Shown piece after piece: positions 22,623 through 33,426 of a stretch of 64,000 nucleotides of DNA (position 1 is the stretch's first letter; the number at the start of each line of letters is the position of its first letter). Below the pieces are notes generated by a model. That model was not told the DNA's origin. It did not search any database and saw nothing but the letters and a program-made list of their open reading frames with translations. The translations under genes and the position numbers were made by a program. This DNA comes from Viola odorata. Its lineage: Eukaryota > Streptophyta > Magnoliopsida > Malpighiales > Violaceae. The stretch spans positions 43,211,105-43,275,104 of the forward strand of contig OY829542.1 in NCBI GenBank assembly GCA_963691705.1, read 5' to 3'.

Positions 22623-23879
22623 TTTTGCTCTTCTTCCACTTTTTTCATTTTTTAAAAACCTTTTTTTTGCCTTCAAACACATACCTTGTACACCATGTAC
22701 GACTCTATCAAACACTTCAAAGCCTTCTTCTAAACTCCTCACAAATGAGTAAGTGCTCGACGGAGTTCACCGACTAAAGCGCCAGAAGCATGTTAAGTTC
22801 ATTTCAACGAATCAGCAGGACGAAAAGGAAACCCTCGAAGGTTGACAGTCCACGCTAATACACCGAGAAGCAGCAAAAAAAAGATCGAAGGTCGTCGCCC
22901 AAAAGAATCAAAATCGTACTTGCTTCGCTTGCTGTTTGCATTTTACATTTGAAAAAAAAAGGAAAAAATTAAGAAAGAAAAAGAAAAAAGAGGAAAAGAA
23001 AGAAGAAAGACATTCAAAGAAAAAGGTGTCTAAGAAACACAAGTCAATAAAAGCATAAGCAAGTACGAAAAACAGAATCAATCAAGGATGACCACAGGAA
23101 AAAGATCATTCCCTACGAGTATCACAGAATTGGGGCACGGTGCCCTCAAAACAATCCAGAAGGAACACCTCTAGTAGAGGTTCAAGAATTTGTGCACTTT
23201 GCCCTCGCCTCAATCAAATCGTCGAGCATTGTTCACCGCACTTTGCCCTCGCCGCAACCAAATCGTCGAGCATTGATCATCGTACTTTGCCATCGTCACA
23301 ATCAGTCGTCGAGCACAAAATCATTAAAAACCTTTCGCTAAAAAAAAAACAACACTTTTCCTTTTTTTCTACAAAATCCGTCTTTTTTCCTCCCTCGCAA
23401 AGTCCTTTCGATTATTAGTGGGCCCATGCATATGCATATTTCACTCGGATTGACATTGCAAATTTAATTTTTGTGCTATGTTTATTGCATTTTTAGGAGT
23501 GTAAATATGTAGCCTTATTTTCTAAGCGTGAGCGCAAACACTAATATCTGGTGAGGATTGCTTACAGCTGCATGTCATGGGAAAGTCTTGTTCTTGAGGT
23601 CATTATTTCCTGAACGAGACGCAGACGTTATCTAGACTTGAATCAAATCATATTTGTATAACGAAATTTGGACGAACATTTTTCAAAAAAAAAATGATGA
23701 ATTTACTTTCTTAAACAAAGAAACCGTTTTTATCCCAATAAAAAGGCTTGGGGGCAAGCAAAAAAAAATTTTAATGTAGGAATACGCGATGTATCTTACA
23801 TAGGCCATTTGCTTTTTTTCATCTGTTGCTGCTTCGCGTTTGTTTCCTTACTATTTGCAGGATACAAATATGCTTCGGT
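22623..23879 (+). other. noncoding middle of element B
   Basis: Contains a purine-only low-complexity run (about 22945-23015), degenerate copies of CTTTGCCCTCGCC..CAAATCGTCGAGCAT (23190-23320), and a compact hairpin GCTTGGGGGCAAGC near 23748-23761. No gene is supported. Confidence 0.45.
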
Positions 23880-24125
23880 AGAATCTCACGCCACAAATTG
23901 GGTCTTCGATGGAAGCCCTCAAATTGGGTCTTCGATGACAAAGTCGTTGTAATGCCCTCATCGTGGATTTCCATCAAAATACGATCAACATTCGCAAATT
24001 GGGTCTTCGATGACAACATCGTTGTAAGGCCCTCACCATTGGGTCTTTGATGACAACATCGTTGTAAAGCCCTTGTCATGGCTCTTCGATAAGAAATCGT
24101 TGTAATGCCCTCGTCATGAATTTCC
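23880..24125 (+). repeat. tandem array with TTGGGTCTTCGATGACAA (element B)
   Basis: Five to six copies of TTGGGTCTTCGATG(G/A)..., followed by TCGTTGTAATGCCCTC. Spacing varies from about 28 to 60 bases. Confidence 0.75.
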
Positions 24126-24130
24126 ATCAA

Positions 24131-24995
24131 ACAAATCCATATCAACTTTCCTCATTATCAGAGAAGAGAAGATCACCATCTCCTCATTATCAGAGAAGAC
24201 CAGATCAACTTTCCTCATTATCAGAGAAGAGAAGATCATCATTTCCTTATTATCAAAGAAGATCATCAAACATCCTCACTATCAGAGAAGACCACATCTC
24301 CTCATTATCAGAAAAGATCAACATTTCCTCATTATCAAAGAAGATCATAAACATCCTCACTATCAGAGACAACCAATTTCATTATCATAGATCATCAACG
24401 TCATCACTATCGGAGACAACCGATTTCACTATCAGAGATCATCAATGTCCTCACTATCAGAGACAACCGATTTCAATATCAGAGATCATCAATGTCCTCA
24501 CTATCAGAGACAACCGATTTCACTATCAGAGATCATCAACGTCCTCACTATCAGAGACAACCGATTTCAATATCAGAGATCATCAACGTCCTCACTATCA
24601 GAGACAACCGATTTCACTATCAGATATCATTAACGTCCTCACTATCAGAGACAACCAATTTCACTATCAGGGATCATCAACATCCTCACTATCAGAGACA
24701 ACCGATTTCAATATCAGAGATCATCAACGGTCTCACTATCAGAGACAACCGATTTCACTATCAGAGATCATCAACGTCCTCACTATCAGAGACAACCAAT
24801 TTCAGTATTAGAGATCATCATTTCCTCATTATCAGAGAAGATCATCATTTCCTCAATATCAGAGATATCCATCCTCATTGTCAGAGAAGACTATCCTCCT
24901 CATTATCCGAGAAGACCATCGTTCTCACTATCAAAGACATTCCCCTCAAAGGTACGTTACTATCAAACCAACATCACACCAAAGGTACATTCTAA
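24131..24995 (+). repeat. 47-bp tandem array, open in all three frames (element B)
   Basis: The core unit is TCCTCACTATCAGAGACAAC, then CGATTTCA(A/C)TATCAGAGATCATCAACG. Starts at 24495, 24542 and 24589 give a period of exactly 47 in the centre; the flanks are looser TCATTATCAGAGAAGA copies. Because 47 is not a multiple of three and the unit lacks stops, long open frames (for example 24116-24811) arise; they cycle through the three frames and have no protein character. Confidence 0.9.
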
Positions 24996-25149
24996 ATTTA
25001 CAATTCTGCAATTTACATTTTTCCTCACTATCAGATTAGTTGTCATTTACATTTCGGCATTTCTGCATTCTCTCTCAATATCTGAGTAGTCTGCATTTAT
25101 TTTCCCGCAATTGGCATTATTTCTGAAGTTCCCGACTATATTTTCAATT

Positions 25150-25450
25150 CATGTCTATCTACTACTCCTCCTTGAGCGACTATGTTTTTCCTAATTTTAC
25201 ATTTCTGCATAATTATTACTCCTCCTTGAGCGACTACTTTTCTGTCTATCTAAAAATACTCCTCCTTGAGCGACTACTTTTCTGCATATCTAAACTACTC
25301 CTCCTTAAGCGACTATGTTTTACATAATTCTACATTTCTATATAATTATTACTCCTCCTTGAGCGACTACTTTTCTGCGTATCTAAAATACTCCTCCTTG
25401 AGCGACTACTTTTCTGCATATCTAAATAACTCCTCCTTGATCGACTATAC
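25150..25450 (+). repeat. tandem array with CTCCTCCTTGAGCGACTA (element B)
   Basis: Seven copies, spaced alternately about 39-40 and about 53-55 bases, with TTTTCTGCATATCTAAA or TTTTACATAATTCTACATTTC spacers. Confidence 0.85.
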
Positions 25451-25454
25451 TTTC

Positions 25455-25692
25455 AGCACCAGCGTCCGGAGAGTGATAACCTCGCACGATCGTGTAGTTT
25501 ATATTTCCCGCATCAGCGTCCGGAGAGCGATAGCCTCGCACTGTCGTGTAGTTATATTTTCCACATCAACGTCCGGAGAGCGATAGCCTCGCACGGATCT
25601 TCATTCACATGTTTCCACATCAATGTCCGGAGAGCAATAGCCTCGCACGGTCGTGTAGTTACATTTCAGCACCAATGCCCGGAGAGCGATAG
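25455..25692 (+). repeat. 54-bp tandem array, left part (element B, split by F)
   Basis: Five copies of (C/T)GTCCGGAGAGCGATAGCCTC, then GCACG.TCGTGTAGTT, starting at 25463, 25517, 25570, 25624 and 25676. Element F entered this array; the array resumes at 33108-33290. Confidence 0.9.
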
Positions 25693-27175
25693 TGATCGGT
25701 TGTCGAACCCGTCAAAAATAATAATAAAACCTGCAGTCAATGTACACAATAAATTGTGTATAATGGTAACAGGGTCGAACACAGGGATTAAGGGATCAAC
25801 ATTCAATTCAATCTGACAAACTAAGTAATCCAAGCAACAAGTAACCAAAGGGGGGTTTTGAATGGTTGTTTGATTAATCTAATTATTAACTACGAAAGTA
25901 AATAACAACTAATAGCAAAGAGTGATAGAAGTACTAAGAAATCAGAAGAGACAAGAGTTCCCAGTAAGAGTCCGTATTCAGTTGCAATTATGGTCGGCCG
26001 GTCATTGGTGCAAGCATTGTCTACCCCGAGCTAATAGACGCACTATGGGGACCAGGTACGCTTAGGTCCCCTGCTTACCTTCGTAATAGAAGCTACCCCA
26101 AGGTACGCTTATGGAGTAACCTTGACAGTCCGCCGTCCTCCAAGGTGCGTTTATGGAGGCAACACTCGAATGCTCATGAAGAAGAGGTAAGATGCGTCTA
26201 GGGCGAGACACTCGGTACGCTTGAGGCTCTGCCCTAACGACTTGTTCAATCCAACTAGGGGATACCAGGTTTCTAGTCAAGACCAGTATGGTTATCTGCT
26301 TTACCCTGCAGCTTTGCATTAGGTATAACAACAAGGACGATTGTAATACTCTAGCTCAATTACTAGTTGGCCAAGCTAATAATCAACCCTAGGTAAATTG
26401 ACAATTAATCATTGAACAAGAAAGATATTAGCCCAGAATTTATGAAGTACAAATTAACCTCACGGCTTCCCTTGCAACCTTCAATCGACTCTTACCAAGA
26501 ACAAGAAGACTAGCCACTCATATTAAAAGTAAAAACAAATAATTAAATAAATTGCATAATTAAATAAAAGAGATGAAGAAGAAAGAAATCCTGATTATTA
26601 CCGGCCGGAGCAAAGCTCCGGTTTATTACAAAGCTGCTGGAAAAAGTATGGGAGAAGAGAGGTGGAAGAAGAAGAAGAGAGAAAGGGGGCGGAAGAAGAG
26701 AGATTCCTTTTGGGAGAAACCCTAGAAGGAGCACGTCCCAAAAAAGTGGTAGCAGCCCCCCCTGCAACCCTAATTAACCAAAAGTATTTATAGAAAATAG
26801 AAAATAGAAATCCTAAGTCTAATAGGAGTAATTTTCTAAAATAAATAAATAAAGTCCCAAGTCTAATAGAACTAGGTCTCCTTAATTATGCCTCTGCTAA
26901 GCTGGAAACACGGAGGGGAAGTCGGAGAATAAGTCAGATTTATTAATTTTCCTTTTCCGCACTTTCCATTTTCTGCAGCTGGCCAGCGAGCGATCAACAG
27001 CTTGGCCAAGACGCTCGAAACACTCCAAAATCCAGGGAATAATGCATCTTTCTAGAATTTCCTCTCCTAAAGCCTGAATCTGCAATAAGTAAGGAAATAG
27101 ACGCTAATCAGTAGCATCAAGATCCAAAAAGGGCTATAAAAGAGGGAAGAATTATGGATATAAAATGCTCTATCA
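25693..27175 (-). repeat. 3' LTR of element F
   Basis: 1,483 bases; minus-strand ends TGATAGAGC and ...CGACAACCGATCA. Minus-strand TATA box CTATAAATAC around 26785-26792. An AATAAA signal (26622-26627) is followed at once by the hairpin CCGGAGC TTT GCTCCGG (26605-26621). Confidence 0.9.
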
Positions 27176-27200
27176 AACATCCCCACACTACCCCGATGCT
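27176..27200 (-). promoter_or_regulatory. polypurine tract of element F
   Basis: The minus strand reads GGGGTAGTGTGGGGATGTT directly before the LTR start TGATAG. A second G-rich tract of similar sequence lies inside at about 28829-28845 beside H3. Confidence 0.7.
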
Positions 27201-28420
27201 CGCCCTCGAGCATTAAAATCAGAAAGCATCACCTTATCTGGAACACTCAGCCTCAATCCACAACACACAGAGTTACTTACGCCACCACTTACGCCTCGAC
27301 CAAGCAGTACGCCACCCTCCAGCCTAGATGAACTTTGCACTACTCTAGAGGAATAACGAAACCAGAAGAGTAGCTTTCCTACATCAGCCTGCTGCGAGCA
27401 ATCCTCACAAGATATGGTGTTTATCGCTCACGCTCAGGAACAGAGTTGGGTGTTTAACACTCATCAATGCGAATGATCATGCACAAAACTAAATTTGCAA
27501 TAGCGACCTGAGTACGGAGAACACACGCATGGGCAAATCATATGATCATAGAGACTTTGCAAGGGTAAAGCAAAATAAGATGTTGAAGAAGAAGGGGGTT
27601 CAAAATAGAGAGAAGGAAGGATAGAAGTTTCTTAGCTGGAAAAATGCAAGTTGGTGAGAAAGACCCCCTGATCGTAGTGGCGCGGGCAAGACAGAAAACA
27701 CTGCTGGAGAGTGGGGGTATCTTCTGTGGAAAGTGTCGTCGGTCTTCTGATCTTTGTACTGCTCTACTCCAGTTCTGAATTGTACTCCTCTTTTGCTCAA
27801 ATGCTTTATTCTTTTTTTTCTTTTTCTTTTTCTTTTTTCACATTTTTTCATTTTTTTTTCACTTTTTTTTTTTTTTTTTTAATTTGATTTTGATTTTGAC
27901 TTTGAGTAGAAAGGGAGTGTACATGAAATTATGGATTGTTGAACTTGGAGCAGCAAATTTTTCCTTAGGCGTCTGATCTTCAGTATGTGCATGATGCAAA
28001 CGGCTCGGCCTAGCAGTTGATCTCCATATTGCTTATTGGAGTGCTCTATTTGTTTTTGATCATCTAGGTTGAGTCGTCAGGAATCCCCACACTAGAGCTT
28101 TTGTCTCTCTTATGCGTTCTGTGATTGTTGCCATATTACTGCGTTCAACATCTCGATACAGCAGTTGAATGTTCATAGCTCAAATCTCTGCAACTTTTTC
28201 TGTTTTTAGCTTCTGGTCTGCTCTCTGTGTCTCGATCTAGCAGCTCAATACCCCCACATCGAAGATGTTGTTTTTCTCTATCCTACCTTACCACTGCTGG
28301 AGGCATCTCTCACTTGCTAAGAAAAGAAAGGAATGGCTCAAGTAGTTAGAAGGGTAGTGAAAGAAAGGGGTGAGCAGTATGGGTAAGGAGATAAAAAGCA
28401 AGAAAAAAGATAACAAAGAA
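27201..28420 (-). other. 3' noncoding region of element F
   Basis: No gene. It contains a long T/C and T tract at 27808-27890 (A/G-rich on the minus strand) and CTCGATCTAGCAG/CTCGATACAGCAG phrases repeated around 28150-28250. Short open frames here are not supported. Confidence 0.5.
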
Positions 28421-28505
28421 AGTGCAAAGTCCCTAATCACATCATCGTTTTCCCATGTCTAATCATGTCTATACCCTAGGGGTCTCATGCAAATTCGGCC
28501 AGCAC
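28421..28505 (-). other. conserved noncoding block N (element F copy)
   Basis: On the minus strand: GAATTTGCATGAGACCCCTA, GGGTATAGACATGATTAGAC, ATGGGAAAACG, GGGACTTTGCAC. Close to the E copy and recognisably related to those of A and B. Confidence 0.75.
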
Positions 28506-28828
28506 ACAAATCATGCATCCACTCAGAAATAAAATGCGGCATGGAAGCTCAAACACTCATAGGGTAAGAAACATTGATTGCAAGCAGCTAGGGCAAGACA
28601 TAGTCATAAGAGCTAACAGACAGTATGGTGTGCAAGTGGTTCTGGTGCAGTGGGTGAAGATTCTGTGTGAAGTGGGCCTACTTTATGCATTCCATCAAGG
28701 GTGAGTTTAAAAACAGGGGCAGTGCTAGCTTAGCAAAAGGTAATTAAGAAAACCAAAGTTCACAAAATCCTTAAAAAAAAAAAAAAAAGATTGCCCAAAA
28801 TAAACACACAAAACAAACACATAAGTGT

Positions 28829-28870
28829 CCCTCCCCACACTTAAGCAACGCATTGTCCTCAATGCGAAGA
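28829..28870 (-). other. hairpin H3 and adjoining G-rich tract (element F)
   Basis: The minus strand has CGCATTG AGGA CAATGCG (perfect seven-base stem) followed by TTGCTTAAGTGTGGGGAGGG. Element E has the same at 48488-48530 with one mismatch in the stem. Confidence 0.75.
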
Positions 28871-28941
28871 GGGAACTCAAACAAGGGCATATGAAAAGAA
28901 AATAATAATAAAGATAAAATAAAGAGAAAAGATGGAAGAAA

Positions 28942-28992
28942 CGTGGGTTGCCTCCCACGAAGCGCCTCAGTTAACGTCTAGGCCTAGACGTT
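28942..28992 (-). other. double hairpin H1/H2 of element F
   Basis: H1 is 28973-28992, a perfect 20-base palindrome AACGTCTAGGCCTAGACGTT; it begins 11 bases after the integrase stop codon. H2 is 28942-28959, CGTGGG AGGCAA CCCACG on the minus strand. Confidence 0.8.
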
Positions 28993-29003
28993 GGCTGCAC
29001 TGA

Positions 29004-29417
29004 TCAGTTCGGGTCAGGTGGGTCCACCATGGGGGGATGGAAACCCTCGTGGAACAGCTCCAATCTATGGTCATGCACGTGAAAAATGATGCCTGTGTCC
29101 ATACTCTGAATAGCAACTACACCAGGATCATACACCTGTGTGACAAGGTAAGGGCCGGTCCACCGAGAGTGCGATTTGCTGGAAAAGAGCCTAAGATGAG
29201 AATTGTAAAGTATAACTTTTTGTCCAGTGTCAAAGGTCTTAGGATAGAGCAACTTATCGTGATGTGTTACTGTGTTGACCGTGTCATTGGCAGTCCACAA
29301 AGCTAGGTGAGCATTGGGCGTCTTGCCCTTGCTGGTCACGGCAGTGGCGGCAACAGCAGGGGCAGGGGCCATTGTGGCGATAAGAGCAGTCGTGGTGACG
29401 ATTGGAGTTACTGCCAT
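29004..29417 (-). pseudogene. integrase C-terminal remnant of element F
   Basis: From about 29250 down to the TGA at 29006-29004 the frame reads HHDKLLYPKTFD, GQKVILYNSHLRLF, SRWTGPYLVTQVYD, FHVHDHRLELFHEGF. This is the C-terminal domain of Athila integrase, matching the same piece in D (about 40770-41010) and E (about 46160-46400). It would bind DNA in the intact enzyme. The zinc finger and catalytic core are gone. Upstream, 29300-29410 is Ala/Thr-rich filler with no family resemblance, marking the deletion junction. The frame is open but cannot work as integrase. Confidence 0.8.
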
Positions 29418-30832
29418 GGTGTCAGGGACTCAGGAGTGGGTACGAAGGGTATTGGAGCTGATTGCGGAATGCAAAGGGCTGGGGCAAGCTGCTTGAGGTC
29501 GATGTCCATCCACCCAAGGGGCTCACGGTATCCTTTGAGTGTGGACACCAGTTCGCGCTCCGCAGCAGGATCGAGCTTGCTAGAGATGATCACCGGGAAT
29601 GTATCATGCTCGCCAAGGTAGGCGTACTTGAGGTGTGAGGGCAAGCTGTTCAACTCCAACTTTGGGTCCTGCAAAAGAGATGGTGGAAGCTTAGCATGAT
29701 CAGTTGGAAGAGAGGAAATAACAGAAGGAGAAGGGGTAACAGAATGCTCTTCCAAATCAGTGACGACTTCATGCAACTCAAGTGGAGTCGCAAGCGTCAA
29801 GGCCAAGGGGTTCAGTGTTGCGGGCGGGATACTCCTGTCTAAGGCAAGCTGCAAAGAATCATCAGTAGTAAGTTCAGAAACATTAGTAGCAACAGGGGCA
29901 ACGATATTAACAAAGTTTATGCTAGACAAATCAGTGGGGTGTCTCATATTGTCAGGCATATTGAACTTGATAGTTTCGCTGTTAAATTCAATAGTGATAG
30001 AGGCGTCGTGGACATCAATATTTGCTCTTGCGGTCCGGAGAAAGGGTCGCCCAAGAAGTATGTTCGAGGCCTTGACGGACTGGTCGTCTCCCATATCGAT
30101 CACGTAAAAGTCAGCTGGATATATGAAGTCCCCAATCTGCACCAAGACGTCCTCAATAACACCCTCGGGTAAGATAACAAATCGGTCTGCTAGTTGGATC
30201 GTGGTCTTGGTGGGGCAGAGAGGTCCAAGGTCAAGACTGTTGTATATCGTCAAGGGCAAGACGTTGATACTTGCACCAGAATCACACATAGCTCTACCAA
30301 TGTCAGTAGAACCGATTTTACAGGGGAGGGAGAACATACCTTTGTCCTTGCACTTGGGTGGAAGCTTTCGTTGGATCGTGGCTGAGGCGTTCCCACCTAT
30401 GCTAATCTGTTTCACACCTACCATGTTACATTTGTTAGCACACCAATTTTTCAAAAATTTAGCATAGCAAGGGATGCTTTTAATAGCCTGCAGCAAAGGA
30501 ATATTGACTTGTACTTTACTAAACATGTCAAAAATTTCACGATCCTCCCCATCCTTTTTCTTTTTTACTAACCTGTGTGGAAACGGAGGTTCAAGTACCT
30601 TAATGATGTAGTCTTCAGAGAATTCAGAGTTCTCGTCAACCTTTATAGGTGTACCTGGCTTTCTGGAGGTATATACCTTCTTTTCCTTTTCGGTCGTGAC
30701 CTCGACATCTTCAACCACAGGTGTGGAGTTAGGGAGTTCAGCTTCTCGGGCAAGCGACTCGCGGTCAGGTAACTCAGCGTCTAGGGCAGGCAGCTCGCGG
30801 GATGGTATTTCTGTACCACTTCGAAGTGTCAT
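29408..30832 (-). CDS. linker-protease ORF of element F (intact retropepsin)
   Basis: 474 codons without a stop. It starts in the gag-PR linker (MTLRSGTEIPSREL), passes IPLLQAIKSIPCYAKFLKNW, and then the aspartic protease: IGRAMCDSGASINVLPLTIY (active-site DSGA, residues about 190-205), TIQLADRFVILPEGVIEDVL (flap side) and SNILLGRPFLRTARANID (end of the fold). The PR-RT linker follows (LPSHLKYAYLGEHDTFPVII) and the frame ends in non-homologous residues after YREPLGW, where the RT should begin. In an intact element this protease matures Gag-Pol. It is the only long undamaged retroelement ORF in the window and the only PR here with a canonical DSG rather than DLG. Start choice is uncertain because the frame continues from gag. 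Confidence 0.85.
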   Translation of the reverse strand: MTLRSGTEIPSRELPALDAELPDRESLAREAELPNSTPVVEDVEVTTEKEKKVYTSRKPGTPIKVDENSEFSEDYIIKVLEPPFPHRLVKKKKDGEDREIFDMFSKVQVNIPLLQAIKSIPCYAKFLKNWCANKCNMVGVKQISIGGNASATIQRKLPPKCKDKGMFSLPCKIGSTDIGRAMCDSGASINVLPLTIYNSLDLGPLCPTKTTIQLADRFVILPEGVIEDVLVQIGDFIYPADFYVIDMGDDQSVKASNILLGRPFLRTARANIDVHDASITIEFNSETIKFNMPDNMRHPTDLSSINFVNIVAPVATNVSELTTDDSLQLALDRSIPPATLNPLALTLATPLELHEVVTDLEEHSVTPSPSVISSLPTDHAKLPPSLLQDPKLELNSLPSHLKYAYLGEHDTFPVIISSKLDPAAERELVSTLKGYREPLGWMDIDLKQLAPALCIPQSAPIPFVPTPESLTPWQ

Positions 30833-30834
30833 GG

Positions 30835-31572
30835 CACAGACAATATGCAGTGGGTTGAGTTTTGGTTGAGGTGGCAGACATCTTTGGTTTTGTATCTTCT
30901 TTACCTCTGCAGTAAAAAATACTCAATTGTTTTTGTACATCAAATATAAGATTTATTAGTGGTGCCGGAGGCGCTGGTTCTTGAGGAACTTGATGTTGAA
31001 AGTACTGATGGTTGAGCGGTGGCTGACTAGGGTATTGCTCCTGGTTTGGGTGCACGTACTGCTGTGGTGACTGGCTAGGCCAAGACGGTTGCAGATTGTT
31101 GTACCAACTTTGGTTAGGATGATGTTGTCCTTGGTCATAGTTGTTGGTATAAGGATCAAACTGTCAGGGAGCTCCATTATAATTACCAACCATATTAACT
31201 TGGAATTCATTAGGGGTATATGGGTATGCGTTAGTCGGGTGGTCGGTAAAGTGGTAAATCCGTGTGTCTTGCCCTGGATAAGTTGTCTTGTGGCTAAAAC
31301 CTGAATCATACCAGTGATGGTGGCGAGCTGTTTTTCCATAGAAGCAGCACGAAGGTCTTCGGCGTTGGCCATGTTGGGGAATTTGGGGGGGGGGGGTGGT
31401 GATGATGTTTTCAGCGGCTAGATCAAACTGCTCGATGTATGAGAGGGGGTTCTGGTGAATTTGTTGCAGGAGCTGCAGAATGATGTTGCTTAGCGAGTTT
31501 GCGAGCTAATCATTCTGTTCTCCGGATTTCTAGATCGAAGGGCAGTAGAGTTGCGTTGGAAGACCTGGTCAT
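30835..31572 (-). pseudogene. gag: gag remnant of element F (ends only)
   Basis: An ATG at 31572 starts MTRSSNATLLPFDLEIRRTE and stops; no capsid region follows. After a run of twelve G (31385-31396) a frame reads MANAEDLRAASMEKQLATIT, the C-terminal gag segment, then Pro/Gln/Tyr-rich sequence (PSQPPLNHQYFQHQVPQEP at about 31030-30950) with frame slips. About 1 kb of normal gag is missing between the two pieces. Confidence 0.65.
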
Positions 31573-31601
31573 ACAAAAAGAAAAGAGAGTTAATTGCGTT
31601 A

Positions 31602-31620
31602 ATCCCCGGCAACGGCGCCA
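31602..31620 (-). promoter_or_regulatory. primer binding site of element F (tRNA-Asp)
   Basis: The plus strand reads ATCCCCGGCAACGGCGCCA, which as far as I recall is identical to the 3' end of plant tRNA-Asp(GTC). So 19 bases of the minus strand would pair with it. It starts five bases inside the LTR. Confidence 0.85.
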
Positions 31621-31625
31621 AAATT

Positions 31626-33107
31626 TGATCGGTTGTCGAACCCGTCAAAAATAATAATAAAACCTGCAGTCAATGTGCACAATAAATTGTGTATAATGGT
31701 AACAGGGTCGAACACAGGGATTAAGGGATCAACACTCAATTCAATCTGACAAACTAAGTAATCCAAGCAACAAGTAACCAAAGGGGGGTTTTGAATGGTT
31801 GTTTGATTAATCTAATTATTAACTACGAAAGTAAATAACAACTAATAGCAAATAGTGATAGAAGTACTAAGAAATCAGAAGAGACAAGAGTTCCCAGTAA
31901 GAGTCCATATCCATTTGCAATTATGGTCAGTCGGTCATTGGTGCAAGCATTGTCTACCCCGAGCTGATAGACGCACTATGGGGACCAAGTACGCTTAGGT
32001 CCCCTGCTTACCTTCGTAATAGAAGCTACCCCAAGGTACGCTTATGGAGTAACCTTGACAGTCCGCCGTCCTCCAAGGTGCGCTTATGGAGGCAACACTC
32101 GAATGCCCATGAAGAAGAGGTAAGATGTGTCTAGGGCGAGACACTTGGTACGCTTGAGGCTCTGCCCTAACGACTTGTTCAATCCAACTGGGGGATACCA
32201 GGTTTCCAGTCAAGACCAGTATGGTTATCTGCTTTACCCTGCAGCTTCGCATTAGGTATAACAACAGGGACGATTGTAATACTCTAGCTCAATTACTAGT
32301 TGGCCAAGCTAATAATCAACCCTAGGTAAATTGACAATTAATCATTGAACAAGAAAGATATTAGCCCAGAATTTATGAAGTACAAATTAACCTCACGGTT
32401 TCCCTTGCAACCTTCAATCGACTCTTACCAAGAACAAGAAGACTAGCCGCTCATATTAAAAGTAAAAACAAATAAATAAATAAATTGCATAATTAAATAA
32501 AAGATATGAAGAAGAAATAAATCCTGATTATTACCGATCGGAGCAAAGCTCCGGTTTATTACAAAGCTGCTGGAAAAAGTATGGGAGAAGAGAGGTGGAA
32601 GAAGAAGAAGAGAGAAAGGGGGCGGAAGAAGAGAGATTCCTTTTGGGAGAAACCCTAGAAGGAGCACGTCCCAAAAAAGTGGTAGCAGCCCCCCTGCAAC
32701 CCTAATTAACTAAAAGTATTTATAGAAAATAGAAAATAGAAATCCTAAGTCTAATAGGAGTAATTTTCTAAAATAAATAAATAAAGTCCTAAGTCTAATA
32801 GAACTAGGTCTCCTTAATTATGCCTCTGCTGAGCTGGAAACACGGAGGGGAAGTCGGAGAATAAGTCGGATTTATTAATTTTCCTTTTCCGCACTTTCCA
32901 TTTTCTGCAGCTGGCCAGCGAGTGATCAACAGCTTGGCCAAGACGCTCGAAACACTCCAAAATCTAGGGAATAATGCATCTTTCTAGAATTTCCTCTCCT
33001 AAAGCCTGAATCTGCAATAAGTGAGGAAATAGACGCTAATCAGTAGCATCAAGATCCAAAAAGGGCTACAAAAGAGGGAAGAATTATGGACATAAAATTC
33101 TCTATCA
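31626..33107 (-). repeat. 5' LTR of element F
   Basis: 1,482 bases, partner of 25693-27175. Minus-strand TATA box around 32717-32724; AATAAA (32555-32560) followed by the same hairpin (32539-32553 perfect core). Would drive transcription of F. Confidence 0.9.
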
Positions 33108-33300
33108 GATAGCCTCGCACGGACACGCTTCCACATTTTCACGTCAATGTCCGGAGAGTGATAGCCTCGCACGAACCTTCATTAACATTTCTCCACATCA
33201 ACGTCCGGAGAGTGATAGCCTTGCACGGACATGCAGTTTCATTTTTTCATACCAACATCTAGCAATGTGATAGCCTCACGTAGACCAGAATTTAAAGCTC
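33108..33300 (+). repeat. 54-bp tandem array of element B, right part
   Basis: Continues the array of 25455-25692 with three to four copies of GTCCGGAGAGTGATAGCCTC..GCACG. The first five bases are the GATAG duplication made by F. Confidence 0.9.
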
Positions 33301-33407
33301 ACCCCACTCCTAGGTAAGTCTTCAACATTTCCAAAACCGTGGTAGTACTTGGGGAAACTGTCTTTACTGCTTATCAAAAATTTCAATTACACTGTATTTT
33401 TTATCAG

Positions 33408-33426
33408 ACAGTAAAGAGGGGGCAAC
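33408..33426 (+). promoter_or_regulatory. polypurine tract of element B
   Basis: CAGTAAAGAGGGGGCAAC immediately before the LTR start TGTTGCTACC; same as in element A. Confidence 0.85.

Larger units (their letters stand above)
25693..33107 (-). mobile_element. element F: young, internally deleted Athila-type retrotransposon
   Basis: Flanked by a perfect target duplication GATAG (25688-25692 and 33108-33112). The two LTRs (25693-27175, 31626-33107) differ by only a few percent by eye, so this is a fairly recent insertion. On the minus strand: LTR, a primer site matching tRNA-Asp, a few codons of gag, end of gag, an intact linker-protease ORF, a short filler, the last part of integrase, H1/H2, H3, block N, a 3' noncoding region, polypurine tract, LTR. 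The gag capsid region, RT, RNase H, most of integrase and ORF-1 are absent. It would depend on an intact relative for movement. Confidence 0.9.

Noticed and set aside
22945..23015. Second polypurine tract in element B
   Set aside because: Purine-only low-complexity run far from the LTR and without the AGAGGGGGCAAC core next to the real one.
24116..24995. Long overlapping open frames (up to 231 codons)
   Set aside because: They run over a 47-base stop-free tandem array; the same peptides appear in all frames in rotation. No protein character.
24131..24995. CRISPR-like regular repeat array
   Set aside because: Repeats are directly adjacent with no unique spacers, and the context is a plant retroelement.
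29037..30467. Plus-strand open frames across element F
   Set aside because: Antisense to the protease and integrase remnants, with no family resemblance.
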